A stretch of DNA of 57,974 nucleotides from the NCBI GenBank assembly GCA_021805565.1, contig JAJZFA010000028.1, positions 1 through 57,974 on the forward strand, in the 5' to 3' direction. This DNA is from Pseudomonadota bacterium. GTDB taxonomy: Bacteria; Pseudomonadota; Alphaproteobacteria; Acetobacterales; Acetobacteraceae. Shown here piece by piece: positions 36,334-45,561 of the stretch. Below the pieces are notes generated by a model. It was given only the letters and a program-made list of their open reading frames with translations. It searched no databases and was not told where the DNA came from. Each line of letters opens with the position of its first letter. The stretch's first letter is position 1. The position numbers and the translations under genes were made by a program.

Positions 36334-37160
36334 TGGATACCGGCATGGCACCCCGAACCGTGCATGCGGCGGTGAACTATACTGTCGATAATGGCCGGCC
36401 CCCCGACTACTACTTCTACGAACCCGGCCCCGGCGTCGAACTCAACCCGCCGGGAACCGACCCGCGCATCATGCCGATCGCCGACGGCTGGGCCATGGCC
36501 GATCGGTTCGACGTGGACCGCGAGGGCTTTATACTCAAGCCATTCGAACAAAGTTTTTCCGGTTTCGGCGACGATTCCGCCGTGAAGTCGGTTTTCTACG
36601 ATCAGGTGACCGATTTCGTGAAGCGCCATACCGGAGCGAAGCGCGTCGTGATCTTCGATCATACGGTGCGCAAGCGCCTGCCTGCCGACCTTAATCAACA
36701 AACGACTGTCAACCGCCCGGCCGTGTTGCTGGTTCATAGCGACTACACCGTTGCGTCCGGCCCGCAGCGGGTTCGCGAAATCGTGCCGGACGACGCCGAG
36801 GCATTGTTGGAAAATCGTGTTGCATTCTACAATGTCTGGAAACCGCTTTACGATGTCGTGGAGGAATTGCCGCTTGCGATGATCGATGCGTCCAGCCAGG
36901 CGGAGGCCGATCTGTTACGGATGGACCTGAAATATCGCGAACGTACCGGCGAAATCTACGTCTTGCGCCACTCGGACGCCCATCGCTGGTGGTATTTTCC
37001 GCGTATGACCCCGGATCAGGCCTTGCTGATCAAGACCTATGACTCCGAAACCGACGGGCGCGCCCGTTTCGCCGGTCATTCGGCCTTCGAAGATCCGACT
37101 TCGCCGCCTGACGCAAAGCGGCGCGAAAGTATCGAAGTCCGCACGATGGCGTTTTTCTGA
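36333..37160 (+). CDS. CmcJ/NvfI-family oxidoreductase
   Basis: A 275-residue protein related to the CmcJ/NvfI group of Fe(II)- or 2OG-type dioxygenase-like enzymes that includes fungal tailoring enzymes. Supporting stretches: VHAAVNYTVDNGRPPDYYFYEPG at the N-terminus, RVVIFDHTVRKR, PAVLLVHSDYTVASGPQRV (His and Asp as metal-ligand candidates), FYNVWKPLYDVVEELPLAMIDA, and WWYFPRMTPDQALLIKTYDS. The start shares a base with the GST stop (TAATG). Small-molecule detoxification or tailoring is the likely role; the substrate is unknown. Confidence 0.8.
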   Translation: MDTGMAPRTVHAAVNYTVDNGRPPDYYFYEPGPGVELNPPGTDPRIMPIADGWAMADRFDVDREGFILKPFEQSFSGFGDDSAVKSVFYDQVTDFVKRHTGAKRVVIFDHTVRKRLPADLNQQTTVNRPAVLLVHSDYTVASGPQRVREIVPDDAEALLENRVAFYNVWKPLYDVVEELPLAMIDASSQAEADLLRMDLKYRERTGEIYVLRHSDAHRWWYFPRMTPDQALLIKTYDSETDGRARFAGHSAFEDPTSPPDAKRRESIEVRTMAFF

Positions 37161-37277
37161 TTGCCGGCCGGCGTTCGGCCCGATCGCCGGGACCGGGCGC
37201 CTGTTGGACAAATTTTATCAAACGATGTGCCACACCGATGCGTTCATGGTTGAACCGGATCGCGAGTGTTCGCATTT

Positions 37278-37321
37278 TATACCAACCCGCTTAAAGGCGG
37301 ACCCATGAAGAATGGGTCCGC
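37278..37321. repeat. REP-like palindromic unit
   Basis: TTATACCAACCCGCTTAAA leads into a perfect 10-bp hairpin (37297-37306 with 37312-37321, arm GCGGACCCAT, 5-base loop). The unit matches 27438-27467 at 25 of 30 positions. Confidence 0.65.
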
Positions 37322-37376
37322 GCGGCTCGGTATCGGTCTTTTTTTGGCGCGCCGCCGCCCTCCAACCCGGCGCGCG

Positions 37377-37427
37377 ATACCAACCGGCGGAAAGGATGGA
37401 AAGGTCATCCTTTCCGCCGGTTGGTAT
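37377..37427. repeat. Perfect 22-bp inverted repeat with 7-base loop
   Basis: The arms 37377-37398 and 37406-37427 are exact reverse complements; the left arm begins ATACCAACCGGCGGAAAGG. The arm's first ten bases resemble the neighbouring REP-like unit, so both are probably one family. A transcript would form a very stable hairpin; no T-run follows it. Confidence 0.8.
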
Positions 37428-37573
37428 CACGTAGTGAAAAGCTCCAAGCCTGGCCTGGGCAAACCTGGAATGTGCCGTCGGGTCGTCAGCCTTGCGGTGC
37501 GTGGTTAAACGGATATGTTCTCGATTGCCCTATATGTGCGGATTGCGTCCGCGATCCGGTGCTGCAATAGCGG

Positions 37574-37683
37574 TGTAAGGGTGACATTGGCATTAAGTGC
37601 TTCAGTGCGCCGATAAAGCTGCCCTCTGGAACAAGGACTTAGGCCATGTCCGACGTCGCAGGCCGAAAAGATAATTGCCGGGC
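37574..37683 (-). repeat. Structured intergenic repeat, copy 6 (diverged)
   Basis: On the minus strand it runs from GCCCGGCAATTATC through GACATGGCCTAAGTCC and GGCAGCTTTATCGGCG to a GTCACCCTTACACCG end, with family identity over most of its length. Together with the two inverted repeats it fills the 585 bases between the oxidoreductase and amidohydrolase genes, which otherwise hold no gene. Confidence 0.7.
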
Positions 37684-37745
37684 GACCGTCCGCCATTCCT
37701 AGGACCGTCGATACCATTCTGTCAGCCAGCCGAACGGAGTATGTC

Positions 37746-38945
37746 ATGCCAGCCAACGATCTGCTGTCCGCCCTGAAAGTCTATGAACCGGAACTGATCG
37801 CGATCCGTCAGGATATCCACCGCCATCCAGAGGTCGGGTTCCAGGAAACCCGCACCGCCGCGCTGGTGGCCGGACGCCTGCGCGCCTGGGGCCTCGAGGT
37901 TACCGAGGGTATCGCGAAAACCGGTGTGGTCGGCACGCTGAAAGGCCGCCGGCCGGGACAGCGCGCCATCGGTCTGCGCGCCGATCTGGATGCCCTCCAT
38001 ATTCAGGAAGTGCCCGGCCGGCCGCACGGGTCCACCATCGCGGGGAAGATGCACGCATGCGGGCATGACGGTCACACCGCCATGCTGCTGGGTGCGGCAC
38101 GGTATCTGGCGGAGCATCCGGACGAGTTCGGCGGCTCCGTCGCCTTCATCTTCCAGCCGGCCGAGGAAGGTCTCGGCGGCGGCCGCGAAATGGTCAATGA
38201 AGGCCTGTTCGACCGGTTTCCGGTCGATGCGGTGTACGGCATGCACAATATGCCGGGTATTCCGGCGGGCGAATTCCGTACGCGCACCGGGCCGTTCCTG
38301 GCCGCCAGCGATTCCTGGGCGGTAACGTTCGAAGGCACCGGTGGGCATGGTGGCGCGGGCGCGCATCTGGCGACCGATACCACGCTGGCCGCGGCGCAGT
38401 TCCTGATGGCCATACAGACCATCGTCAGCCGCAACGTGCCAGCGGCCGAGACCGCTGTGGTCAGTGCCGGGTCGATCCATGGCGGCGATCCGGCCTCTCC
38501 CAACATCATGCCGTCGCGGATCGCGATCGCCGGCACGGCACGATCCTACAAACCCAGGATCCGCGACCTGATCGAACGCCGCCTGAACGAAATCGCTCAG
38601 ACTCAGGCTGCCGTGTTCGGCTGTTCGGCGGAGGTCGTCTATGATCGGCGCTATCCGCCTTTGGTCACGCACGCCGAACAGACGGCCATTTCCGTCGCCG
38701 CCGCATCCGCGTTGGTGGGGGCCGCTAACGTGGAACCCAACACCGGGCCATCGACCGGGTCGGAAGATTTTTCCTTCATGCTGCAAGCCCGCCCAGGCGG
38801 TTTTATCATGATCGGCAACGACAAAGCCAACGGCGATCCGGTGCATCACGTCCATACCCCGGGCTATGATTTCAATGACGAAATCCTGACCCTGGGTTCG
38901 GCTTACTGGGTTCAACTGGTTCGCACCGAACTGGCGGCGGCCTGA
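37746..38945 (+). CDS. M20-family amidohydrolase (hippurate/N-acyl-amino-acid hydrolase type)
   Basis: Zinc- or manganese-dependent amide hydrolase of 399 residues. Metal-site motifs: RQDIHRHPEVGFQE at the N-terminus, GLRADLDAL, KMHACGHDGHTAMLLGAARYL, FIFQPAEEGLGGGREMVNEGL and a C-terminal GSEDFSFMLQARPGGF. The lid domain is normal (EGTGGHGGAGAHLATDTT). Such enzymes release amino acids from N-acyl or indole-type conjugates. Confidence 0.94.
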   Translation: MPANDLLSALKVYEPELIAIRQDIHRHPEVGFQETRTAALVAGRLRAWGLEVTEGIAKTGVVGTLKGRRPGQRAIGLRADLDALHIQEVPGRPHGSTIAGKMHACGHDGHTAMLLGAARYLAEHPDEFGGSVAFIFQPAEEGLGGGREMVNEGLFDRFPVDAVYGMHNMPGIPAGEFRTRTGPFLAASDSWAVTFEGTGGHGGAGAHLATDTTLAAAQFLMAIQTIVSRNVPAAETAVVSAGSIHGGDPASPNIMPSRIAIAGTARSYKPRIRDLIERRLNEIAQTQAAVFGCSAEVVYDRRYPPLVTHAEQTAISVAAASALVGAANVEPNTGPSTGSEDFSFMLQARPGGFIMIGNDKANGDPVHHVHTPGYDFNDEILTLGSAYWVQLVRTELAAA

Positions 38946-39072
38946 ACCGGACGCGGCGCGCCCCGGCAGCGAAGTGGGGGCATGCAGCGGGCATGCCGGC
39001 TTGGGCACGGTTGAAAGCTTCCGCCACATCGCTATCATTGCATTCGCTTCTACCATCGGACAAGGGATCACA

Positions 39073-39285
39073 ATGCCGCAGGGCACGACCGCGACAACCG
39101 CCCCCGTGGCGGCACCGACCGAAATCATCCACGTGGATTCGCGCACCGTGGCATGCGATGGCGGCGACGGTGCCCTGGGCCATCCACGGGTCTTTCTGCG
39201 CATACAGGGCGAACAGACGATGTGTCCGTACTGCTCCCGCGTGTACATCCTGAACGCGGGAGCCGGTCACGCCAGCGGACATTGA
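39073..39285 (+). CDS. Zinc-finger protein, CHCC/NDUFS6-like
   Basis: A 70-residue protein from the ATG at 39073. It matches the alphaproteobacterial homologue of the complex I accessory subunit NDUFS6: a first Cys (VACDGGDGALGHPRVFL, with His), then MCPYCSRVYIL. Cys, His and the CPYC pair make a zinc site. Its stop codon overlaps the proposed non-standard polA start by one base. Confidence 0.85.
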   Translation: MPQGTTATTAPVAAPTEIIHVDSRTVACDGGDGALGHPRVFLRIQGEQTMCPYCSRVYILNAGAGHASGH

Positions 39286-42070
39286 CATCTCGCCGGCCGG
39301 CCAGCACGAACCCGGAACGGCGGTTCGGACCCCGCATCTGATCCTGATCGACGGGTCGGGTTTCATCTTCCGGGCGTTCCACGCCCTGCCGCCGATGACC
39401 CGGCCCGACGGAACACCGGTCAACGCGGTGTTCGGCTTCACCAACATGCTGGCTCGGTTGCTAAAGGATCATGTTGGCACCCACATCGCCGTCATTTTCG
39501 ACGCCGGGCGCCTGACCTTCCGCAATCGTCTCTACGAAGCCTACAAAGCGCACCGCCCTCCGGCGCCGGAGGAACTGGTTCCGCAATTTCCCCTGGTGCG
39601 CGAAGCGACGGAAGCGTTTGGCGTGCCGGCGATCGAACTGGCCGACTGGGAAGCCGACGACCTGATCGCGGCCTATGCCCGAGCCGGGACCGACGCTGGG
39701 ATTCGGATCACGATCGTATCGTCGGATAAGGATCTGATGCAGTTGATCCGGCCGGGCGTCGAGATGCTCGACCCGATCAAGCAGAAGACGATCGGTCCCG
39801 CCGAGGTGATGGAGAAATTCGGCGTTACCCCGGACAAGATGGCCGAGGTCCAGGCGCTGATCGGCGATACCGCCGACAATGTGCCCGGCGTGCCCGGAAT
39901 CGGCCCCAAGGGCGCCGCGCAACTGATCGCCGAATTCGGCGACCTGGAGGCGGTGCTGGCCGCCGCGCCGGCCATGAAACCGTCCAAGCGCCGCGACATG
40001 CTGATCGAACATGCCGCCAAGGCCCGGATTTCCCGCGAGCTTGTGCTGCTGCGGGAGGATACCCCGCTGCCCATTCCATTGTCGGAGCTTGTGCAGCGCG
40101 ACGCCGACCGCCCGGCGCTGGTGGCGTGGCTCGCTCGGCAGGGCTTCCGCAGCACGATCTCCCGTCTGGGGCTGGACCTGCCCGCCGAAACCGCATCCGA
40201 ACCGCCACTGCCCGCCGGCCCCGGCACGCCGGCCGAACCGGACCAGCCTCCGGCCGCCGAATCGGGCTTCGGCCCCTACCACGCCGTTACCACGCCGGAC
40301 GCTTTGCGGCAGTGGGTGCACGAGGCAAAAGCCGCTGGCCGCGTCGCGCTGGATACCGAAACCGACGGGCTGGACACGATGCGCGCCAGACTGATCGGCC
40401 TGTCGCTCGCCACCGCCGCCGGCCGCGCCTGCTACGTTCCGCTTGGACACGAAGTGCTTGGCGAGCAGATGCAACTGGCCGGTGCCATCGAGGTGCTGGG
40501 GCCTTTGCTGACCGACCCGTCGGTGCTGAAAATCTTCCAGAATGCCAAGTTCGACATGATGGTGCTGTCGCGCGCCGGCTTTCCGGTGCCGGCGCCGGTC
40601 GATGACACCATGCTGATATCCTACGCGCAGGACGCCGGGCTGCACGGCCACGGTTTGGACGAGCTATGCCAGCTTCACCTCGGTCATACGCCGATCAGCT
40701 ATGACGACGTCACCGGCACCGGCCGCAATCGGCTGCCTTTCGCGCAGGTTCAGATCGATCGCGCCACCGCCTACGCGGCCGAGGACGCCGATGTCGCGCT
40801 GCGCCTGTGGGACGCGCTGAAGCCCCGCCTGCGGCTGAATGGCGGGCTGGCCCTGTATGAGCAGATCGAACGCCGCCTGCTGCCCATCCTGCTGGATATG
40901 GAATGCGCCGGGATCAAGGTCGATGCCGGCGACCTGCGCCGGATGTCGGTGGACTTCGCCGCCCGCATGGCGGTGATGGAGCAGGATTGCCATCGCCTCG
41001 CCGGCCATCCGTTCAATGTCGGCAGTCCGAAGCAACTGGGCGAAGTGCTGTTCGACGAGCAGCAACTGCCGGGTGGCAAACGGATGAAAACGGGCGCCTG
41101 GGGCACCGATTCATCGGTATTGCAAGCGCTGGCGGATCAGGGCCACGACCTGCCCACCCGCATTCTGGAATGGCGGCAACTGGCGAAACTGAAATCGACC
41201 TACGCCGATGCGCTGGTCACCGATATCAACCCGGAAACCGGCCGGGTCCACACCAGTTTCGCCATGGCCATCGCGTCCACCGGACGGTTATCCTCGACCG
41301 ATCCCAATTTGCAGAACATCCCGATCCGGACGGAGGAAGGCAGCCGCATCCGGCACGCTTTCATCGCCGAACCCGGCCACGTTCTGGTCAGCGCCGATTA
41401 TTCGCAGATCGAACTGCGCCTGCTCGCCCATGTCGCCGACTTGCCGGTGCTGAAGGAAAGCTTCGCGAACGGCGAGGATATCCACGCGCGCACCGCCAGC
41501 GAGGTTTTCGGAATCCCGATGGAAGGGATGGACGCGAACACCCGCCGCCGGGCCAAGGCGATCAACTTCGGCATTATCTATGGTATTTCCGGTTTCGGGC
41601 TGGCGCGCCAGCTTGGCATCGGACCCGGCGAGGCGAAGGGCTACATCGATCGTTACTTCGAACGCTATCCCGGCATCCGCATCTATATGGAACGCACGAA
41701 AGAGGAGGCGCGTATCAAGGGATATGTCGTCTCGCCATTCGGCCGCCGCTGCTGGGTTCCCGGTATCGCCGACAAGAACGGCGCCAAACGCGCCTACGCC
41801 GAACGTCAGGCGATCAACGCGCCATTGCAGGGCGGCGCCGCGGATCTGATCAAACGCGCGATGGTGCGGTTGCCGGCCGAACTGAAAGCGGAAGGACTGC
41901 GATCGCGGCTGTTGTTGCAGGTTCACGACGAATTGCTGTTCGAGGCGCCGGAGCATGAAGCTGCACAACTGGCGGCGCTGGCCAAGCGCGTCATGGAGGG
42001 CGCGGCGGTTCTTTCCGTGCCGCTGCTGGTTGAAACCGGCATCGGCAAGACCTGGGCGGAGGCGCATTAA
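39281..42070 (+). CDS. polA: DNA polymerase I (start uncertain)
   Basis: Repair and Okazaki-fragment polymerase. The first in-frame ATG (39395) would cut off HLILIDGSGFIFRAFHALPP, the conserved start of the 5' nuclease. The frame is open back to a TGA at 39251 with no ATG, GTG or TTG, so I infer a rare ATT start at 39281 (929 residues, normal length); CTG at 39338 is an alternative. Domains: 5' nuclease (WEADDLIAAYA, GDTADNVPGVPGIGPKGA), 3'-5' exonuclease with acidic residues kept (LDTETDGLD, NAKFDMMV, YAAEDADVAL), so proofreading should be active, and polymerase (DYSQIELRLLAH, RRRAKAINFGIIYG, LLQVHDELLFE). Confidence 0.92.
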   Translation: MDISPAGQHEPGTAVRTPHLILIDGSGFIFRAFHALPPMTRPDGTPVNAVFGFTNMLARLLKDHVGTHIAVIFDAGRLTFRNRLYEAYKAHRPPAPEELVPQFPLVREATEAFGVPAIELADWEADDLIAAYARAGTDAGIRITIVSSDKDLMQLIRPGVEMLDPIKQKTIGPAEVMEKFGVTPDKMAEVQALIGDTADNVPGVPGIGPKGAAQLIAEFGDLEAVLAAAPAMKPSKRRDMLIEHAAKARISRELVLLREDTPLPIPLSELVQRDADRPALVAWLARQGFRSTISRLGLDLPAETASEPPLPAGPGTPAEPDQPPAAESGFGPYHAVTTPDALRQWVHEAKAAGRVALDTETDGLDTMRARLIGLSLATAAGRACYVPLGHEVLGEQMQLAGAIEVLGPLLTDPSVLKIFQNAKFDMMVLSRAGFPVPAPVDDTMLISYAQDAGLHGHGLDELCQLHLGHTPISYDDVTGTGRNRLPFAQVQIDRATAYAAEDADVALRLWDALKPRLRLNGGLALYEQIERRLLPILLDMECAGIKVDAGDLRRMSVDFAARMAVMEQDCHRLAGHPFNVGSPKQLGEVLFDEQQLPGGKRMKTGAWGTDSSVLQALADQGHDLPTRILEWRQLAKLKSTYADALVTDINPETGRVHTSFAMAIASTGRLSSTDPNLQNIPIRTEEGSRIRHAFIAEPGHVLVSADYSQIELRLLAHVADLPVLKESFANGEDIHARTASEVFGIPMEGMDANTRRRAKAINFGIIYGISGFGLARQLGIGPGEAKGYIDRYFERYPGIRIYMERTKEEARIKGYVVSPFGRRCWVPGIADKNGAKRAYAERQAINAPLQGGAADLIKRAMVRLPAELKAEGLRSRLLLQVHDELLFEAPEHEAAQLAALAKRVMEGAAVLSVPLLVETGIGKTWAEAH

Positions 42071-42151
42071 CCTCGCGATGGCGCCTGCCGCTTGATCGGC
42101 CGCGCCGCCGGTCCATACTGCCCAATCAGCGCCACACAAAGGATCGTCCCC

Positions 42152-43336
42152 ATGCCCGAAGCCCTGCCGACCGCGAAGCCCGAGGAAGTCGGTCTCAGTC
42201 AGGTCGCGCTTGACCGGCTTACAACCGCACTGAACGAACGGGTTGCCAGCGGTCATATTCCTGGTGCCGTCGCGCTGATCGCGCGTCACGGAAAGGTAGC
42301 ATACTATCAGGGCTTCGGCCGTCAGGACCCCGCCGGCGACAAGGCAATGGGGACCGATGCCATCTTCCGCATCTATTCCATGACCAAGGCGATCGTATCG
42401 GTCGCCGTCATGATGCTGTGGGAAGAAGGCCGCCTGCTGCTGAGCGACCCGATCGGCAAATTCATTCCCGCTTTCAACAATACCAAGGCGGGCGTCATCG
42501 CCGGCGACAGCTATACCCTGGCGGCGCTGAAATCCCCCATCACGGTCCAGGACCTGCTGCGCCACACGTCCGGCCTGACCTATGAATTCCGGGGCAACGG
42601 CCCGATCCACAAGGCCTATGCCGAGGCCCGCATTGCCCGCCTGAAGCAGACCAACGCCGATCAGGTGGACGAACTCGCCCATTTGCCGCTGCTGCACCAA
42701 CCCGGCACGGTCTGGGAATACAGCCGCTCCACCGATGTTCTCGGGCGGCTCGTGGAAGTTGTCTCCGGCCAGACCCTCGGCGCGTTCCTGTCCGAACGCA
42801 TTCTGGTGCCGCTGGGTATGACCGACACTGGATTTTCGGTCCCCCACGTCCACCAGTCCCGCATCGCCGAGGCCTTCGCCAAGGACCCCGAGACCAACAC
42901 CGACGTTGCCCTGCTGGATATCCGCCGTCCGGCGATGTTCGAATCCGGCGGTGGCGGCCTGGCCGCGACCACGATGGACTACGCCCGCTTCCTTGCGATG
43001 CTCCTCGGCAACGGCCGTCTGGGGTCCACCCGCCTGCTTGGCCGCAAGACCGTGGAACTGATGACATCGGATCACCTGGGCACCATCGCCGGGCCGCCCG
43101 ATCTGCTGCCGCCCGGACACGGATTCGGACTGGGCTTCGCGGTTCGCAAACAGGCCGGGATGGCGCCGTTCCCAGGCTCCGTCGGCAGTTACTACTGGGG
43201 CGGCGCGGCCGGCACGACGTTCTGGGTCGATCCCGCCGAACGGCTTTACGCGGTGCTGATGATCCAGGCGCCCATTCAGCGGGAACACTACCGGGTGCTG
43301 TTCCGCGATCTGGTTTACGCCGCGGTCGCCGATTGA
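42152..43336 (+). CDS. Serine hydrolase, beta-lactamase/EstB-like
   Basis: A 394-residue class-C-like penicillin-fold hydrolase from the ATG at 42152, with no signal peptide. Catalytic SxxK is SMTK in FRIYSMTKAIVSVAVMMLWEEG; the second motif is YSR in WEYSRSTDVLGRLVEVVSG, as in esterases of this fold. A VPHVHQSRIAEAF and a C-terminal YWGGAAGTTFWVDP (the KTG-equivalent region) complete it. More likely an esterase or amidase than a beta-lactamase, because signal peptide and KTG are missing. A related protein lies at 48775. Confidence 0.9.
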   Translation: MPEALPTAKPEEVGLSQVALDRLTTALNERVASGHIPGAVALIARHGKVAYYQGFGRQDPAGDKAMGTDAIFRIYSMTKAIVSVAVMMLWEEGRLLLSDPIGKFIPAFNNTKAGVIAGDSYTLAALKSPITVQDLLRHTSGLTYEFRGNGPIHKAYAEARIARLKQTNADQVDELAHLPLLHQPGTVWEYSRSTDVLGRLVEVVSGQTLGAFLSERILVPLGMTDTGFSVPHVHQSRIAEAFAKDPETNTDVALLDIRRPAMFESGGGGLAATTMDYARFLAMLLGNGRLGSTRLLGRKTVELMTSDHLGTIAGPPDLLPPGHGFGLGFAVRKQAGMAPFPGSVGSYYWGGAAGTTFWVDPAERLYAVLMIQAPIQREHYRVLFRDLVYAAVAD

Positions 43337-43547
43337 CAGCGCTGCCGCCCGCAAAGGGCGGCGTCCGGTTGAGGCATTGCGGTATTGCCGTCCGGGTCTG
43401 TGAGGCCTGCGATACGCCGGTTGCTTGAGTCGCGGCCGGCGACCGTACCGACGAAAAGGATCGGGGGCAGGGGCGCGATGCCAAACAAGCGAACCGCGTG
43501 ACGGCCGGTCGATCTTCGCCCGTTTCGTGTCCAGCCGGCAGCCAGCC

Positions 43548-44297
43548 TCACACCACGCTGGTCAGACCGCCATCCACATAGATAATCTGCCCGTTCACAA
43601 AATCCGACGCGGCCGACGCGAGGAAAATCGCCGCGCCCGCCAGTTCTTCCACCCGGCCCCAGCGCCCGGCCGGCGTCCGCTTGCACAACCAGTCGGAAAA
43701 CGCCGGATCGGCCACCAGCGCCGCTGTCAGTTCCGTCTCGAAATAACCGGGTCCGATCCCGTTCACCTGCAACCCATGTCTGGCCCAGTCGGCGCACATG
43801 CCCTTGGTCAGCATCTTCACCGCCCCCTTGCTCGCCGCGTAGGGCGCGATGCCCGGTCGCCCGAGTTCGCTCTGCACCGAACAGATATTGACGATCTTGC
43901 CCCGCTTGCGGGCGATCATGCCCCGCGCCACGGCCTGCGCCACGAAAAACACGCTGTCCAGATTGGTGCGCATCAGTTCGTGCCATGTCGCTTCGGGAAA
44001 ATCCTCCAGCGGTGCCCGGCGCTGAATGCCGGCGTTGTTGACCAGCACATCCAGCGCGCCCAACCGGCCGATAGCGTCGTTCACGGCGGCGCAATCGGTG
44101 ACGTCGAACGGCGCGGTTTCCACCGCGATGCCGTCCCGGCGCAGCACGCCGGCCGCGGATTCCAGCTTTGCGGCATCGCGTCCGTTCAGCACCACCGCCG
44201 CGCCGGCCGACCCCAGCGCTCGGGCCAGGGCAAAGCCGATCCCCTGGCTGGATCCAGTGATCAGGGCACGCCGCCCGGTCAGATCGAACAGTGTCAC
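43548..44297 (-). CDS. idnO: SDR oxidoreductase, gluconate 5-dehydrogenase-like
   Basis: NAD(P)H-dependent reductase of the IdnO type, 249 residues. I chose a GTG at 44297 because AAGGAG lies nine bases ahead; the TTG further upstream abuts that site. Motifs: ALITGSSQGIGFALARALG, LDVLVNNAGIQRRAPLED, the catalytic ICSVQSELGRPGIAPYAASKGAVKMLT (Ser, YxxxK), and VNGIGPGYFETELT. Divergent from idonate dehydrogenase, which shares the 107-base spacer, so the pair probably interconverts L-idonate, 5-keto-gluconate and D-gluconate. The substrate is inferred from context. Confidence 0.88.
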   Translation of the reverse strand: MTLFDLTGRRALITGSSQGIGFALARALGSAGAAVVLNGRDAAKLESAAGVLRRDGIAVETAPFDVTDCAAVNDAIGRLGALDVLVNNAGIQRRAPLEDFPEATWHELMRTNLDSVFFVAQAVARGMIARKRGKIVNICSVQSELGRPGIAPYAASKGAVKMLTKGMCADWARHGLQVNGIGPGYFETELTAALVADPAFSDWLCKRTPAGRWGRVEELAGAAIFLASAASDFVNGQIIYVDGGLTSVV

Positions 44298-44404
44298 GCC
44301 GTACAACTCCTTAAACCGTCTGGACCCGCCCAGGTCCTGCCGTTAAGCGTAACCGCCGGACATCGAACCATACAACCGGTTAGACTCCACGGGGAGAAAC
44401 CGCC

Positions 44405-45442
44405 ATGCGCGCCGCCATCATCCACGCCCCGCACGACCTGCGCGTGGAAGAAACTCCCGAACAGCCCTTCGGCCCGAACGACGTGAAAATCCGAGTCGCG
44501 GCTGGCGGTATTTGCGGATCGGACCTGCATTATTACCATCATGGCGGGTTCGGCACGGTGCGCATCCGCCAGCCAATGATCCTGGGCCATGAAATCGCCG
44601 GCACCGTTATCGCGGCGGGCGCCGACGTTACGACCGTCGCACCCGGCGACACGGTTGCCGTCAATCCCAGCCTGCCTTGCGGCGTTTGCCGGTATTGTCT
44701 GGACGGCCAGTCCAACCACTGCCTGGACATGCGCTTTTACGGCAGCGCCATGCGCATGCCGCACGTTCAGGGCGGCTTTCGCGAGGAACTGGTTTGCGAC
44801 CGGTCGCAGGCCATTAAACTGCCGGCCGGCACCGACCTGACGGAGGCAGCATTCGCCGAACCGCTGTCTGTCTGCCTGCACGCTGCCCGTCAGGCCGGTT
44901 CGTTGCTGGGCAAACGGGTGCTGGTCACCGGCACCGGCCCGATCGGTGCCCTGCTGATCATGGTTGCCCGTCACGCCGGCGCGCGCGAAATCGTGACCAC
45001 CGACCTGCTGGACCCGCCGCTGGCGGTGGCGGCGAGAATCGGCGCCGACCGAACCATCAACACACGATCCGACCCGGCCGCGCTGGACGCTTACGCCGCC
45101 GGCAAGGGCACGTTCGACGTGGTGTTCGAGGCGGCCGGTGCCGCGCCCGCCCTGGCCGCCGCCATTGCGGTCGCGCGCCCCGGTGCCACCATCGTTCAGG
45201 TCGGCAACAACGCCGATGCGGCGCCCACCGTGCCGTTAAATCTGCTGCTCGCCAAGGAAATCGCGTTGCGCGGCACCTTCCGGTTCCATGAGGAATTCGC
45301 CTGGGCGGTGGACTTCATTGCCGCCCGCCGCATCGATGTTCGCCCGCTGCTGACCGGTGTCGTACCGCTGGCGGAGGCTGTGCGGGCGTTCGATCTCGCC
45401 ACCGACCGGTCCCGGTCGATGAAGGTGTTGCTGGCGTTTTGA
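44405..45442 (+). CDS. idnD: L-idonate 5-dehydrogenase-like zinc alcohol dehydrogenase
   Basis: A 345-residue medium-chain dehydrogenase. Catalytic zinc ligands: ICGSDLHYY (Cys) and GHEIAGTVI (His-Glu). The structural zinc loop is CGVCRYCLDGQSNHC (four Cys). The HHGGFGTVRIRQPMILGHE and YGSAMRMPHVQGGFREELVC segments are typical of IdnD rather than general sorbitol dehydrogenases. The Rossmann motif is VTGTGPIGALLIMVARH. A clear GGGGAG lies 8 bases before the ATG. Confidence 0.92.
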   Translation: MRAAIIHAPHDLRVEETPEQPFGPNDVKIRVAAGGICGSDLHYYHHGGFGTVRIRQPMILGHEIAGTVIAAGADVTTVAPGDTVAVNPSLPCGVCRYCLDGQSNHCLDMRFYGSAMRMPHVQGGFREELVCDRSQAIKLPAGTDLTEAAFAEPLSVCLHAARQAGSLLGKRVLVTGTGPIGALLIMVARHAGAREIVTTDLLDPPLAVAARIGADRTINTRSDPAALDAYAAGKGTFDVVFEAAGAAPALAAAIAVARPGATIVQVGNNADAAPTVPLNLLLAKEIALRGTFRFHEEFAWAVDFIAARRIDVRPLLTGVVPLAEAVRAFDLATDRSRSMKVLLAF

Positions 45443-45561
45443 TCGCGCCGGTCGTCGTGCAGCCTATATCGCGGCGCACGCGCCGGCGTTAGAAGACGCT
45501 TCGCGACCCGGGGCTGTTTCGTTCAACCACCGCGCCCCTTTCACCCGACCGGAGACGTTCC

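Noticed and set aside
41288-43354. 688-codon minus-strand frame over polA and the hydrolase
   Set aside because: Antisense shadow without domains or ribosome site.
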